Source of the DNA: Fulvivirga ligni
GTDB taxonomy: Bacteria > Bacteroidota > Bacteroidia > Cytophagales > Cyclobacteriaceae
Direction of reading: 5' to 3'
Assembly: GCF_021389935.1 (NCBI RefSeq)
Contig: NZ_CP089979.1
Span: 4,383,001 to 4,447,000 of the forward strand
DNA: 64,000 nucleotides
Shown here: positions 18,991 through 28,235 of the stretch, in pieces
How positions within the stretch are numbered: the first letter of the stretch is position 1
How the letters are laid out: each line of letters opens with the position of its first letter
Notes under the pieces: generated by a model
Database searches by the model: none
What the model was told of the DNA's origin: nothing
What the model saw: only the letters and a program-made list of their open reading frames with translations
Translations under genes and position numbers: made by a program

Positions 18991-19377
18991 ATGAAGGAAA
19001 CTAGTGCAATGCAAGCGGTGGCGCAGGGCAAATGTCCGCGCTGTAGACAAGGCAAGATGTTCAAATACTCTGCTTATAATGTTAAAAAGTTCATGGTTAT
19101 GAATGCTAACTGCGAATGCTGTGATCTGAAATTTGAGAGGGAACCGGGCTTTTTCATAGGAGCCATGTACATTAGCTATGCTTTTTCGGTGGCACTTTTT
19201 ACTACTGTGGGTGTTGCTTTGAGCGTACTTGGAGACTTTGCGGTGAGCACTTATATCATCACTATAATTATTGCTGTAATTCTTCTTCTGCCCATTTTAT
19301 TTAGATATAGCAGGATTATATATCTCCATGCTTTTGGTGGTGTTAGGTATAACCCACAGGCATGTAGTCAGCATTGA
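18991..19377 (+). CDS. DUF983 family membrane protein
   Basis: 128 residues. The N-terminal zinc-ribbon-like Cys pairs CPRC (15-18) and CECC (41-44) are followed by two transmembrane helices (about 55-75 and 83-104) and the end LHAFGGVRYNP. This layout is that of the DUF983 family, small inner-membrane proteins of unknown function found next to respiratory or cytochrome genes in other bacteria; no such neighbours here. An alternative ATG at 19009 would remove six residues. Followed by a strong intrinsic terminator at 19410. Confidence 0.85.
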   Translation: MKETSAMQAVAQGKCPRCRQGKMFKYSAYNVKKFMVMNANCECCDLKFEREPGFFIGAMYISYAFSVALFTTVGVALSVLGDFAVSTYIITIIIAVILLLPILFRYSRIIYLHAFGGVRYNPQACSQH

Positions 19378-19409
19378 CATAAAACACATAGGCATACATT
19401 AATATTTTA

Positions 19410-19449
19410 AAGGCATAAGAATTTTTATTTTTATGCCTTCTTCTTTTTA
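19410..19449 (+). terminator. Intrinsic terminator after DUF983 gene, abutting the AraC start
   Basis: 9-bp stem AAGGCATAA (19410-19418) and TTATGCCTT (19431-19439), then CTTCTTTTT. The T-rich tract ends six bases before the next gene's ATG at 19455. Confidence 0.8.
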
Positions 19450-19454
19450 CGCCT

Positions 19455-20327
19455 ATGAAAAAGCATATTCCTATTCTTGAGAGCTGCACGCTGTCGGATT
19501 CCAATAAGAATCAGATACTTATAGAAAAGTTTGCACCTTACCTGAAGAAGAATACGAACATGGTTTTTCCGCACAGGCATAACTTTTATCACCTTGTCAT
19601 TTTCACTCAGGGAAGTGGCTACCACACCATCGATTTCCAAAAATTCCCAGTAACGGCCGGACAAATTTACTTTATGGCTCCAGGGCAGGTCCATGGATGG
19701 CATTTTGATGATGAGGTAGATGGATTTGTGGTGAATTTTGACAAAGGCTATTACGAATCATTCCTATTAGCGGCTGACAAAATAGATCAATTCAGTTTCT
19801 TCAATGGCATTGCTGAGGATGGCGTCATTCAACTTGAGGAAGGTCTAAAAAATGAGGTATTAACGCTTTTCGAATCCTTATATAAGGAGGTTAACACCAC
19901 GGAGATGGCTTATTGGGATCTTACCAGAACGCTGCTGCTGCACATTTTCATGCTCATCGAGAAGGGTAATACAAAAGGAGAACCAAGCCAGAAGCCCAAT
20001 TACAATTTCACTATCGTTAAGAACTTTCAGAGGCTTATTGAGAAGCACTTCGCTACTCATAGGCTCCCTAGTGAATACGCAGAGTTGCTTTACATCACTC
20101 CTAATCACCTGAACGCAGTCTGTAGAGAGCACCTGGGCAACTCAGCTGGAGAAATCATCAGAAACAGAATTATCCTAGAGGCTAAAAGGCTTCTGGTACT
20201 CGATCATTTAACCATATCAGAAATCGCTTACGCGCTAAATTTTAAGGACAACTCTTATTTCAGTAAGTTTTTTAAGAAACAGGTGGGGGCTAGTCCGGAG
20301 GAGTTTCGGCGTGGGAGGGAATGGTGA
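19455..20327 (+). CDS. AraC family transcriptional regulator
   Basis: 290 residues. The N-terminal cupin-like sensor (about 25-140) has FPHRHNFYHLVIFTQGSGYH and GQIYFMAPGQVHGW. The C-terminal ~100 residues form a double helix-turn-helix: PSEYAELLYITPNHLNAVCR and LTISEIAYALNFKDNSYFSKFFKKQ, followed by GASPEEFR, the AraC signature. Ligand and targets are unknown. No divergently arranged enzyme gene; the neighbours are a repeat block and the end of the iron operon. The ATG directly follows a terminator hairpin, so any promoter must lie inside or before the hairpin. Confidence 0.9.
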   Translation: MKKHIPILESCTLSDSNKNQILIEKFAPYLKKNTNMVFPHRHNFYHLVIFTQGSGYHTIDFQKFPVTAGQIYFMAPGQVHGWHFDDEVDGFVVNFDKGYYESFLLAADKIDQFSFFNGIAEDGVIQLEEGLKNEVLTLFESLYKEVNTTEMAYWDLTRTLLLHIFMLIEKGNTKGEPSQKPNYNFTIVKNFQRLIEKHFATHRLPSEYAELLYITPNHLNAVCREHLGNSAGEIIRNRIILEAKRLLVLDHLTISEIAYALNFKDNSYFSKFFKKQVGASPEEFRRGREW

Positions 20328-20328
20328 T

Positions 20329-20428
20329 TTTGGTTGTTGGTTGTTGGTTATTGGTTATTGGTTAATGTGTTATTCGTTATTGGTTATTGGGTTATTCGTT
20401 ATTGGTTATTGGGTTATTCGTTACTTAC
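20329..20428. repeat. TTATTGG simple repeat block 2
   Basis: Repeats of TTGTTGG, TTATTGG, TTATTGGG and TTATTCG immediately after the AraC stop. A second simple motif, ACTCAATACT-like, follows at 20508-20543. Confidence 0.8.
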
Positions 20429-20507
20429 GTGTTAATTAGTATTGAAGAGATATCATTACTTAGCCATTACTACTTTTCATTGATTCAACAATAATTACTC
20501 AAAGCTA

Positions 20508-20543
20508 GAATCTCAATACTATATACTCAATACTCAATACTAT
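20508..20543. repeat. ACTCAATACT simple repeat next to block 2
   Basis: Repeats of CTCAATACTATAT and ACTCAATACT just before the TonB receptor stop. ACTCAATA is the reverse complement of the TATTGAGT unit found in the TTATTGAG blocks. Confidence 0.65.
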
Positions 20544-20546
20544 CTA

Positions 20547-22988
20547 CTATTTCCCTATTTTCCCTTTGAGGGTGATGTAAAAGCTTCTTCCGTCAGATGG
20601 GATGATGCCGGGGCCGGGGTAGCCGGAGGCTCTTCTTGTGAAGTAATAATTATTGGTTAAGTTGTTGATGCCTGCTTCTATACCGAAATATTGATTAAAC
20701 TGGTAGGCGCCAGAAAGATCCATTACGTAGTAGGTAGGGATAATTCCTTCTACTGCTGAAGGTGTTTTTTCTGCGTTGGAGGCGTCGCTGTACTGCTGCT
20801 GGGTGTAGGAGAACTGGTAGGCTAGCTTTAGTCTGCCTATAGATGCATTAACACCGGTCTTAAGACTGAAAGGTGGCACCAACTCTACTTCGTTGCCACT
20901 TATGGCTTCTTCATCAGAATCCACATACATCGCGTCTATGACGCTTACATTGGCAAAAATATTCAGTGCGTTTACCTTCTTCAATTTTAGCCAGTGGTTT
21001 ACATTCACCTCTGCGAATGCCTCCAGTCCAATGTTTCTCGAATCTGAAATGTTAGTTCTGTATCGGTAAATTCTGAAATTCTCCTGATCTACTTTCAGTA
21101 CCGAACCTATTCTGTCTTTATACTTTAGATAAAACAGGCTGATGTCATAATTAATGATTCCGGGTTTATTACCACGCACACCAAGCTCCACATTGTAGCC
21201 TTTCTCATCATGAATATTTTCATCTACCTGAAGGTTAGGATTTTCTACGCGGATGTCGTTGAAATTAATAGATCGGTAGTTTTGAGAATAGTTAGCGTAT
21301 AGCTCTAAGTTTTGAGAATACTTATATCCAGACCCCACTCCGAAAAACACAAATGAACGGGTTCTGCTTTTATCTTCATACACCTGAAAAGTGGAATCCA
21401 CACCGAGCCCAGTATTAGGATCAACAACTAAAGTAACATCCTGATAGTAGCCTTGCGCTTCTGTTTTGATGTGTTCGAAACGTACTCCCGGTGTCACACT
21501 CCACTTGTCTGTAAGGTTGAATACGTTTTCGGCAAAAGCTGAAATATTCTCACCCGGAAACTCATAATCAGAGCCCTCAAGATTATCCGGATTTAGAAAG
21601 TTGAAGTCCGCACCATCACCTGCGGGGCCATTACCTTGCTTCCTTTTAGTAAGGCCATGGTAGTACCTACCTCCTACCAAAAGCACAGAAGGCTGGGCGC
21701 CGAGCTTGTAATTATGGATGAAGCGAGTTTCATTACCGAAGTTGGTAAAATCATCAACGAAAAGGTTTCTTTCACCCAGATCATCGGTTCTATCTATTCT
21801 CCCCAGATTGCCAAGCGCATCTCTTCCACCTATGAGGGCAAAATTTCTAAAATTCACTTTCAGCTTATCTGTAATTCGATAGTTCACTTTTAAGGACATG
21901 AGGTTCCAGTCTACCCGAAACCAATTTCTATCTCTTATAGACTGCTGTGGATCTTCTTCAAACAAGGCATCTGTTAGTCCTCCGGGCTGCTGAGCCAGGT
22001 AGTGCATGTTCGTATAATCAACACTTAAGTCTACCTTCTCACCTGCCGCTATATTGACATTGGCAAAGGTGGTGTTTGATTCAAAATCAGAATTACATCT
22101 CCAGCACTCACCTTTGGCATATCGGTTATAGACATAGTAATTCACCTTCCCTACGGTGCCGCCAACGCTGTTAAAACCACTATAGAAACCAAGTGAGTTT
22201 CCAGTCTGTGCTGTATTGAACTCAATTTTCTTATCCTCAGGGCCTTTTTTCATTACGAAGTTCACTAATCCGCCAAACTGTGTTCCGTATTGCAAAGAAG
22301 CGGCACCCCTGACGATCTCCACTCTATCCACTGCTTGAATGGCAGGAGAATAATAGCTCTCAGGGTAACCTAATGCATCTGCACTGATGTCGTATCCATT
22401 TTGTCTTGTATTGAAGTTAGAATTGCGATTAGGACTTAAACCTCTACCCCCTACTCCTATTTGTAGACCTGCACAATCGCTCTCCCAGATATTTAGACCT
22501 GATACCTTAGCGAAGATTTGTCTGGCATTGTTAGAAGCCTTGTTTGCTACCACATCATCGAGTACAATTACCTCATTCTTCTTGGCGTCATAAATACTAA
22601 AACCTTCTACTGCATTAAGCCTTCTAATACCGGTGGTTTGTTCGCGCTTATCTTTGATAGTGACCTCATCAAGAGTGGATTCAAGCTGTTTAAGGTTAAA
22701 GTTCACTTCATTCTTACCGGCTTTTAGCACTATCTTGCTGGACGCTGTTTGTAAACCAGGATAGAAGGCAACAAGCTGATATTCGCCAGGTTTAATATTC
22801 TTTAAATTGTAATCACCCTGGTCAGAGGTGGTAGTGCTAATTTCTGTACCATCGATGAATACCTGCACCTGAGCTACAGCCTTACCATCTTCATCTGAGA
22901 CTTTACCACTAACGCTAGCCTTTTGAGCATTTGCTGTGAGGCTCATTAAACCTAATAAAAGTACTATTAACCAATGCTTTATCATCAC
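20547..22988 (-). CDS. TonB-dependent receptor of the iron operon (FecA/siderophore-like)
   Basis: 813 residues with a signal peptide (…LTANAQ, about 22). Order: carboxypeptidase-regulatory-like domain (about 23-105: ASVSGKVSDEDGKAVAQVQV), plug (about 125-250, with VDRVEIVRGAASLQYGTQFG), and a 22-strand barrel ending YPGPGIIPSDGRSFYITLKG with a terminal Lys-rich tail. It imports a bound metal or chelate using TonB energy. It is the last gene of a five-gene operon and its ATG overlaps the stop of the HTTM gene (ATGA). Imelysins and a di-haem protein in the operon, and Fur-like boxes at its promoter, suggest an iron substrate. Confidence 0.92.
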   Translation of the reverse strand: MMIKHWLIVLLLGLMSLTANAQKASVSGKVSDEDGKAVAQVQVFIDGTEISTTTSDQGDYNLKNIKPGEYQLVAFYPGLQTASSKIVLKAGKNEVNFNLKQLESTLDEVTIKDKREQTTGIRRLNAVEGFSIYDAKKNEVIVLDDVVANKASNNARQIFAKVSGLNIWESDCAGLQIGVGGRGLSPNRNSNFNTRQNGYDISADALGYPESYYSPAIQAVDRVEIVRGAASLQYGTQFGGLVNFVMKKGPEDKKIEFNTAQTGNSLGFYSGFNSVGGTVGKVNYYVYNRYAKGECWRCNSDFESNTTFANVNIAAGEKVDLSVDYTNMHYLAQQPGGLTDALFEEDPQQSIRDRNWFRVDWNLMSLKVNYRITDKLKVNFRNFALIGGRDALGNLGRIDRTDDLGERNLFVDDFTNFGNETRFIHNYKLGAQPSVLLVGGRYYHGLTKRKQGNGPAGDGADFNFLNPDNLEGSDYEFPGENISAFAENVFNLTDKWSVTPGVRFEHIKTEAQGYYQDVTLVVDPNTGLGVDSTFQVYEDKSRTRSFVFFGVGSGYKYSQNLELYANYSQNYRSINFNDIRVENPNLQVDENIHDEKGYNVELGVRGNKPGIINYDISLFYLKYKDRIGSVLKVDQENFRIYRYRTNISDSRNIGLEAFAEVNVNHWLKLKKVNALNIFANVSVIDAMYVDSDEEAISGNEVELVPPFSLKTGVNASIGRLKLAYQFSYTQQQYSDASNAEKTPSAVEGIIPTYYVMDLSGAYQFNQYFGIEAGINNLTNNYYFTRRASGYPGPGIIPSDGRSFYITLKGKIGK

Positions 22989-24343
22989 CTCGTTGCTGTT
23001 CTCTCGTGTTTTTCAAATGGTAAAATCCAGCGCTTATGACTGAAATTATCTTCTTCTTCTAATAGGTTCACGGTAGGATCTATAAACTTTTTGCTACCGC
23101 TGCCATTCAATGTAGCATAGGCCTCTACTCGTATTTCAGGTCTTCTTATTCCTTTGGCCAAATAAATCTTTTCCAAGTAATGAGCAAATTGTAAGATCAT
23201 ATCAGGTTGTGTACTCATCATTTTTTCCTGCAACGGCGTGAGGTAATCACTGGGATAAGCCTCTTCAGAAGTACCATGCTCCCCGTCTTTTATGTGATAA
23301 GTGACATAACCAGCCTTTTCCATTAGCATTACTCTCCAGGAAAAGCGATAACCTTCTTCCGTCCAAAACAAATCACCAGGATAGTTCAAATACCTCCACG
23401 GCATGATCAGCTGGATTAGCATAAAAACCCCTAGTAACCCCACCTGCCAACTAGGTGCGCCTTTCATGGCTCTATGCTGCACTACCGAGTTTTTAACTTT
23501 AAACAAGCGACTGAATCTGTGTTGAATGTTCTTGTGCCATTCGGCAGAGAAAAAAATCAGTGTAGACAGAATCATAATGAAAGGAAACATGCCTATCGGA
23601 AATAGCCACCACGTCATCACATGGAATACGATAACCGCAGCAAACGCAGGAATCCTGGTCTTTTTATTGATAAGAAGAAATGGAATGAACAAATCATAAA
23701 TAGCTCCAAACCAGCTGAAAGCGTAGGCCACCCAGAGCTCATCCATATATTGACCAATTACCGGTAAGTGAGAGTTAGAAGCCAGCCATATCTTCAATGG
23801 TTCTGCCTCAATGAGCCAATCATAATTGAGTTTCGCCAAGCCTGCGTAAAAATAAACGATGAATAGCTGCAGCTTGATAATATTGATCATCCAGGCCGCC
23901 ACTTTTTCCCGGCTCATTGATGGTTTATAATAAGCATCTAATGAAAAACTTCTATGGGCTGGGAGCCAAATCATAATGAAGCTGACAAGGCTGACAAAGT
24001 AATAATGGTTCAGATAATAGGTTTTATCAATGAGCTCAATGTAGGTAAAAGAAAGGAAGAATAGGGTGATAAATATTTTGTAAAACCTCCCCAGCATTAC
24101 CATTAACGCACTGATTCCCATAACTAAGAATAATGAATACATCCCTGCAGGAGGAAATACTTTTACCCACTCAAAGCCATAGTAACTAAAGTGATAATCG
24201 GGCTGAATGTAGAATTCATCAATCCAGCCGTAATAAGCAAACCTTATTACGCTGACTAACATCATAAAGCCAAAAGCTACCCGGAAGGTAGCTAATGGTG
24301 CTATTGATAATGCTTGATTGATATGTTTATTTAGCCCGGACAA
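22985..24343 (-). CDS. HTTM domain membrane protein (vitamin K-dependent carboxylase-like)
   Basis: 452 residues, polytopic: hydrophobic helices near 17-38, 60-85, 88-106, 110-128, 165-185, 205-225, 232-262 and 310-330. The pattern APLATFRVAFGFMMLVSVIRF at the start, FIVYFYAGLAKLNYDWL in the middle, and a soluble tail with DLTP-like SDYLTPLQEKMM matches HTTM proteins related to the gamma-carboxylase membrane domain. Bacterial members commonly sit beside imelysins and TonB receptors; their reaction there is not established to my knowledge. The start is two bases after the imelysin stop, and the stop overlaps the receptor ATG. Confidence 0.85.
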   Translation of the reverse strand: MSGLNKHINQALSIAPLATFRVAFGFMMLVSVIRFAYYGWIDEFYIQPDYHFSYYGFEWVKVFPPAGMYSLFLVMGISALMVMLGRFYKIFITLFFLSFTYIELIDKTYYLNHYYFVSLVSFIMIWLPAHRSFSLDAYYKPSMSREKVAAWMINIIKLQLFIVYFYAGLAKLNYDWLIEAEPLKIWLASNSHLPVIGQYMDELWVAYAFSWFGAIYDLFIPFLLINKKTRIPAFAAVIVFHVMTWWLFPIGMFPFIMILSTLIFFSAEWHKNIQHRFSRLFKVKNSVVQHRAMKGAPSWQVGLLGVFMLIQLIMPWRYLNYPGDLFWTEEGYRFSWRVMLMEKAGYVTYHIKDGEHGTSEEAYPSDYLTPLQEKMMSTQPDMILQFAHYLEKIYLAKGIRRPEIRVEAYATLNGSGSKKFIDPTVNLLEEEDNFSHKRWILPFEKHERTATR

Positions 24344-24345
24344 TT

Positions 24346-25464
24346 TTAATCACCGTCGTTATCTGAGAATGTTACTAATAGCCCTAGACTAGACATCATG
24401 TCCGTTTTCACATAAATGGTAAGCTGCTGCAAATCGTTATACAGTGCATCAACCTCAGTTACTTCATCACTTACGGCCTCTTTCAATGGAGATTTTATAG
24501 CCTCAAGATCAGTAAGGCATTTGGCGATCTGATTTTCAATAACTCCAGACAAAGACTCTCCATCGTACTGCGCACCTACAGCATTCAGATAGTCGTCAAA
24601 ACCCATATCAGTGGGCTGGCTTCCACCAGTAAATACTGTTTGTAGCGAAATGAGATTTACTTCTATGAGGTCTAAAGAGATTTTAGCCTTGGGAGACTCA
24701 ACATTTTCAGGTAATGGTGTTCCCATGCTTTTCTTTCCTAATGGAATACCCACTTTGTTATTCTTAATCACCTCTATGAGCTGAATAAATTTATTAGCCA
24801 GAACATTAGTTGAGCTTCCTACATCTTTACCATCGGCAATGATAAAAGTAGCAGAATAGTCGCTACCTGCACTAGTCCAGGCCTGGAAAGCCTGTTGAGC
24901 AATGTTGTTAAGACTGGTAGCCAGAGCAGCAAGGAAGTCCTTTCTGTTTTGGTTATTGGTGAATTCATCAACCAGCTCAGCATTCGACTGCTCTTCAGCA
25001 AATATTAAATATTCGATGGCAGGAAAACCTTTAGTTGACGCTCCCAGGTTTTTCACGTAATCCACGTCTATAGTTTGATCAGTTGATAGAGTGGACTCAA
25101 TGTTAGCGCTGTTGGTAGGCCAGCTATCAAAGCTAGTCATGATGCCTAACTGCTCTACCGGACCGAAGTCAAATAACTCTACTTGTTTATAGCTTTTTCT
25201 GGCTGCCTTCCACGCATTCTGCACAGAAACAAGATTATCTTCATTTGGAGTAGCTACGAACACCGTTACTGAGTTTTCCAATGAGGCGGTGTTATTGGCA
25301 AGCTCCTCATAGCCAGTCACTATCTCCAGACTTGCCTGACTTAGTAGCAAAGAGCGATCAAAATTATCCGTTTCATCACTATTCTCGTCTCCACACCCTG
25401 AAAACGTCAATAGCGCTCCTAAGAACGCTACCATTAATAATCCTCTTTTAAAATAATTCATCAT
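24346..25464 (-). CDS. Imelysin-family lipoprotein lacking the GxHxxE histidine
   Basis: 372 residues with lipobox FSGC (Cys24), so membrane-anchored in the periplasm or outer membrane. Imelysin repeats are recognised from AWKAARKSYKQVELFDFGPV and the paired helical domain. The canonical GxHxxE motif is GFPAIE here (146-151): His is replaced by Pro, while Gly and Glu are kept. The motif is thought to bind a metal in this family (M75, EfeO-related). It overlaps the preceding di-haem gene by four bases. The loss of His suggests a structural or altered ligand role relative to the first imelysin of the operon. Confidence 0.88.
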   Translation of the reverse strand: MMNYFKRGLLMVAFLGALLTFSGCGDENSDETDNFDRSLLLSQASLEIVTGYEELANNTASLENSVTVFVATPNEDNLVSVQNAWKAARKSYKQVELFDFGPVEQLGIMTSFDSWPTNSANIESTLSTDQTIDVDYVKNLGASTKGFPAIEYLIFAEEQSNAELVDEFTNNQNRKDFLAALATSLNNIAQQAFQAWTSAGSDYSATFIIADGKDVGSSTNVLANKFIQLIEVIKNNKVGIPLGKKSMGTPLPENVESPKAKISLDLIEVNLISLQTVFTGGSQPTDMGFDDYLNAVGAQYDGESLSGVIENQIAKCLTDLEAIKSPLKEAVSDEVTEVDALYNDLQQLTIYVKTDMMSSLGLLVTFSDNDGD

Positions 25465-26858
25465 AAAGATTTTAAGTATTTTACCAGGGCATCACGCTCC
25501 TGTTTTTCCATCTTAATAAAAGCCTGTTTTGATTTTTCACCTTCACCTCCATGCCACAATATGGCCTCATCGAGGTTTCTGGCTCGTCCATCGTGTAGGT
25601 AAAGTGTATGCCCATTTACCACTTCTATAAGACCGATGCCCCATAGTGGTGGCGTTTTCCATTCACTACCTGAAGCCTGAAAATCCGGTCGACCATCAGC
25701 CAGCTCTTCACCCATATCATGCAGCAACATGTCTGTATATGGACGAATGGTTTGATCTGCAAACTCTGGAAAATCGGCATTATAACCTGTTTGTATTTTC
25801 ATGGTGTGGCATGCGCTACAGTTAGCAGAAATGAACAGTTGCTTTCCTTGCAATACCACGGGGTCTTCCCAATCTCTTCTTTTAGGCACCGCCAGTGTAC
25901 CAGAGTAGAGTGTAACCTGTTCTAATATTTTCTCTTTAAGCTCGGGAGAACCTCCACTTACGGCCTCTTTGCAATCCGTCTGGCTATCCATGCAGTCTTG
26001 TTCTGTAAACATAGATGAGGTAATACCAATGTCGCCTAAGAAAGCCCCTGCTGTTTGTTGTTTTAGGGTGGGAACATTAGCCTTCCATCCGAAACGACCT
26101 GTAGTTTGTTTCTCAGCTTCAAAATCCCATACCATATTAACACGACCGCTGATGCCATCATTATTCACATCATCGGGATCTGCCATGGCTAAAATGGTGC
26201 TCTCATCAATAGAGGCTAACAATCCGAGGCCTACCATATGAGGGGCCGTTCTTGGAGAAATCATGGTGCCGGCAGCAAAAGCACCATAACCACCATTTTT
26301 TAATTGATAATATGGCTTTCTCAATGAATAGCTGCTGCCATCTGCATAAGTTCCAGCTACTTCCTGATAAGTAATTTCCATGTCGCCTTCTGCAACTACC
26401 CCCAGAATAGCATGTGGATTGAGCTGAGTGCCGTAGTTCGGCTCTGGCATAGGTCCACCAAAACTGGTGGTTCCAGAAATACTGAGTCTGTAGAGCATAG
26501 ACTCGTCTTTATCATCAGCGTTGAGCTTAGGCCTGCCACGGCCGTCTTTGAAATGGCATGAAGAGCACGAACGTGCATTAAAAAGTGGGCCTACGCCATC
26601 TAAATCTTCAGTAGATGATGGTGCTGTAACCCAGTTTCGATTGAAGAATGAATTGCCGACTACGAACTGCGTGTCACGATCACCTTGTAGATTAGGTGCC
26701 GCATGGCCAAAGGCGTTTACAGATACATCAGCTACGGTAGCATCTCCCCCTGAAAACTCCTCTCCTTCCTCCAAAATACTTACCTCATTGTTACTATCTC
26801 CACAGGAGACCATAACACTCACTAAAAACAGGCCTAATAGATACCTTTGAAAACTCAT
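25461..26858 (-). CDS. Di-haem oxidoreductase lipoprotein (DUF1111/thiol-oxidoreductase-like)
   Basis: 465 residues. Lipobox MVSC (Cys19). Two c-type haem motifs: CSSCH (98-102) and CSACH (about 345-349), with downstream Met-rich segments, which is the DHOR/DUF1111 family layout. Conserved end pieces TPPLWGIGLIEVVNGHTLYLHDGRARNLDEAILWHGG are typical (longest run given in pieces: TPPLWGIGL, LHDGRARN, EAILWHGGE). It is probably a periplasm-facing redox protein, perhaps changing iron valence before or after uptake (inference). Second gene of the operon, 181 bp after imelysin 1 with a hairpin in the gap, and overlapping imelysin 2 by ATGA. Confidence 0.9.
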   Translation of the reverse strand: MSFQRYLLGLFLVSVMVSCGDSNNEVSILEEGEEFSGGDATVADVSVNAFGHAAPNLQGDRDTQFVVGNSFFNRNWVTAPSSTEDLDGVGPLFNARSCSSCHFKDGRGRPKLNADDKDESMLYRLSISGTTSFGGPMPEPNYGTQLNPHAILGVVAEGDMEITYQEVAGTYADGSSYSLRKPYYQLKNGGYGAFAAGTMISPRTAPHMVGLGLLASIDESTILAMADPDDVNNDGISGRVNMVWDFEAEKQTTGRFGWKANVPTLKQQTAGAFLGDIGITSSMFTEQDCMDSQTDCKEAVSGGSPELKEKILEQVTLYSGTLAVPKRRDWEDPVVLQGKQLFISANCSACHTMKIQTGYNADFPEFADQTIRPYTDMLLHDMGEELADGRPDFQASGSEWKTPPLWGIGLIEVVNGHTLYLHDGRARNLDEAILWHGGEGEKSKQAFIKMEKQERDALVKYLKSL

Positions 26859-26909
26859 TCCTTATTAAATGTTTACACCCTTAAATAAGGTTTTATCTTA
26901 ACCAAAGAA

Positions 26910-26952
26910 ATCATATTGAAGTAGCCACAATTCATAACTACCTCAATATGAT
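26910..26952 (-). promoter_or_regulatory. Hairpin in the iron operon between imelysin 1 and the di-haem gene
   Basis: ATCATATTGA-a-GTAG (26910-26924) pairs with CTAC-c-TCAATATGAT (26938-26952): 14 base pairs, one A-C mismatch, 13-nt loop. The minus-strand sequence after it is only moderately T-rich (TTTCTTTGG), so a processing or attenuation element is as likely as a full terminator. Confidence 0.55.
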
Positions 26953-27039
26953 ATATTTATAACTTTAAACTTTCTGCTTTACCACCTTCTTCGAAAGCGG
27001 CTGCAAATATCGGATTTTATCTCCTTTTTTGCGCGCTTC

Positions 27040-28194
27040 TTATAAAAGAAGTGCAGCTGCCTCGGTGATTTTTGGTCCTTGAGCTTTTAGAAGATCAATG
27101 GTAGTTTTAATTCTTACTCTACCTTCATCATTCAAGAACTCCTGATCAAATGGTGCTTCGATTAACTCCGCAGCATCCACAGAAGCCTCAAGATTTTCCT
27201 CTAAAGAAGCATTTAAATCAGCATCTAATACCTCCACCAGGCTATTTAAACCAGGACCAGAAACGGTAGTTCCGTCTACTCTTTTATAAGCACCGAAGTA
27301 TACATTCTTGATACCCAAAGCATTAGTTACTATATCTCTGTGCGTATTATCTGAGAAGCAAGAGTGCTCATCTTCTTTACTCTTGTTTTCGTAAGCTACT
27401 GTCATTCTCTCTCCTGCCAGCTCACCTACGCTAAGCTCTCCCATACCTGCAAAAATGTTAGCAATAGCATCATCTACATTACTTTCTGCAGTGAATGCTA
27501 CTCTATACTCTCCGTTAGGAGCCCACTGATCTACCAAGAACTGAAGGTCATCAATCAATAATTCTACTGCTGCTTTTAAATAATCGTTTCTTCTGTCGCA
27601 ATTACCGCCTGTGCAGTTCTCCTCATTAAAATCAGTAGCAGGTCTTTCACCGCCACCAGCACCTTCGCTTAAATCCTGCCCCCAAAGCAAGAACTCAATA
27701 GCATGATATCCTGAGCTGATGTTAGTTTCGCTACCATTCTCATTTTGAGCAGCTATTAACTCTTTATTTATGGTTGGGAAATTTTCAGGATTTTGGATGA
27801 TTCCGGTGTTAGCATCATCTTCTACATAATCAATAAAAGCCTCGTCTAACGGCCACGCATTTAGCTGACCTTCAGGGCCTTCTTCATCATCTATAGGACC
27901 ACCGTAAAAACGAAAAACTTCAGACTGTCCGTAAGGCTCACGTGCTTCTAACCAAGCTTCTTTAGCCGCTGTAAGATTAGCTTCAGAGCTATTAGCGATC
28001 AAAGCATCAATAGCATCTTCCAAATCTTCTGCTGTGCTTAAAGCATCTGAATAAGTAGCATAAACAATGTCTGCATAGTTGTCAACCACCTCTTGCTTAT
28101 CCGCACTGCTCACAGAAGGTGTTCCCCCATCATCATCTCCACATGAAACCAAAAACGCCGCTGATATGGCTAAGGCTAGTAATCGTTTTAACAT
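27040..28194 (-). CDS. Imelysin-family lipoprotein with intact GxHxxE motif (IrpA-like)
   Basis: 384 residues, lipobox FLVSC (Cys18) followed by DDDGG. The imelysin motif is GYHAIE (162-167) in GYHAIEFLLWGQDLSEG. Other family marks are AWLEAREPYGQSEVFRFYGG (81-99) and a Cys-containing stretch ENCTGGNCDRR. Imelysin-like proteins (M75, IrpA, relatives of EfeO) take part in iron acquisition; protease activity is not generally supported. It is the first gene of the operon; a promoter and two Fur-like palindromes lie upstream. It differs from the second imelysin by keeping the His. Confidence 0.9.
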   Translation of the reverse strand: MLKRLLALAISAAFLVSCGDDDGGTPSVSSADKQEVVDNYADIVYATYSDALSTAEDLEDAIDALIANSSEANLTAAKEAWLEAREPYGQSEVFRFYGGPIDDEEGPEGQLNAWPLDEAFIDYVEDDANTGIIQNPENFPTINKELIAAQNENGSETNISSGYHAIEFLLWGQDLSEGAGGGERPATDFNEENCTGGNCDRRNDYLKAAVELLIDDLQFLVDQWAPNGEYRVAFTAESNVDDAIANIFAGMGELSVGELAGERMTVAYENKSKEDEHSCFSDNTHRDIVTNALGIKNVYFGAYKRVDGTTVSGPGLNSLVEVLDADLNASLEENLEASVDAAELIEAPFDQEFLNDEGRVRIKTTIDLLKAQGPKITEAAALLL

Positions 28195-28209
28195 AAGTAA
28201 GTTATTTTT

Positions 28210-28228
28210 ATTTAGATTGTTTTTAAAT
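28210..28228 (-). promoter_or_regulatory. Fur-like palindrome A
   Basis: 19-bp ATTTAGATT-G-TTTTTAAAT, partial dyad (outer ATTTA/TAAAT perfect). It lies between the -7 box and the start of imelysin 1, a position where a bound repressor would block transcription. Confidence 0.45.
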
Positions 28229-28235
28229 AGAGTGG

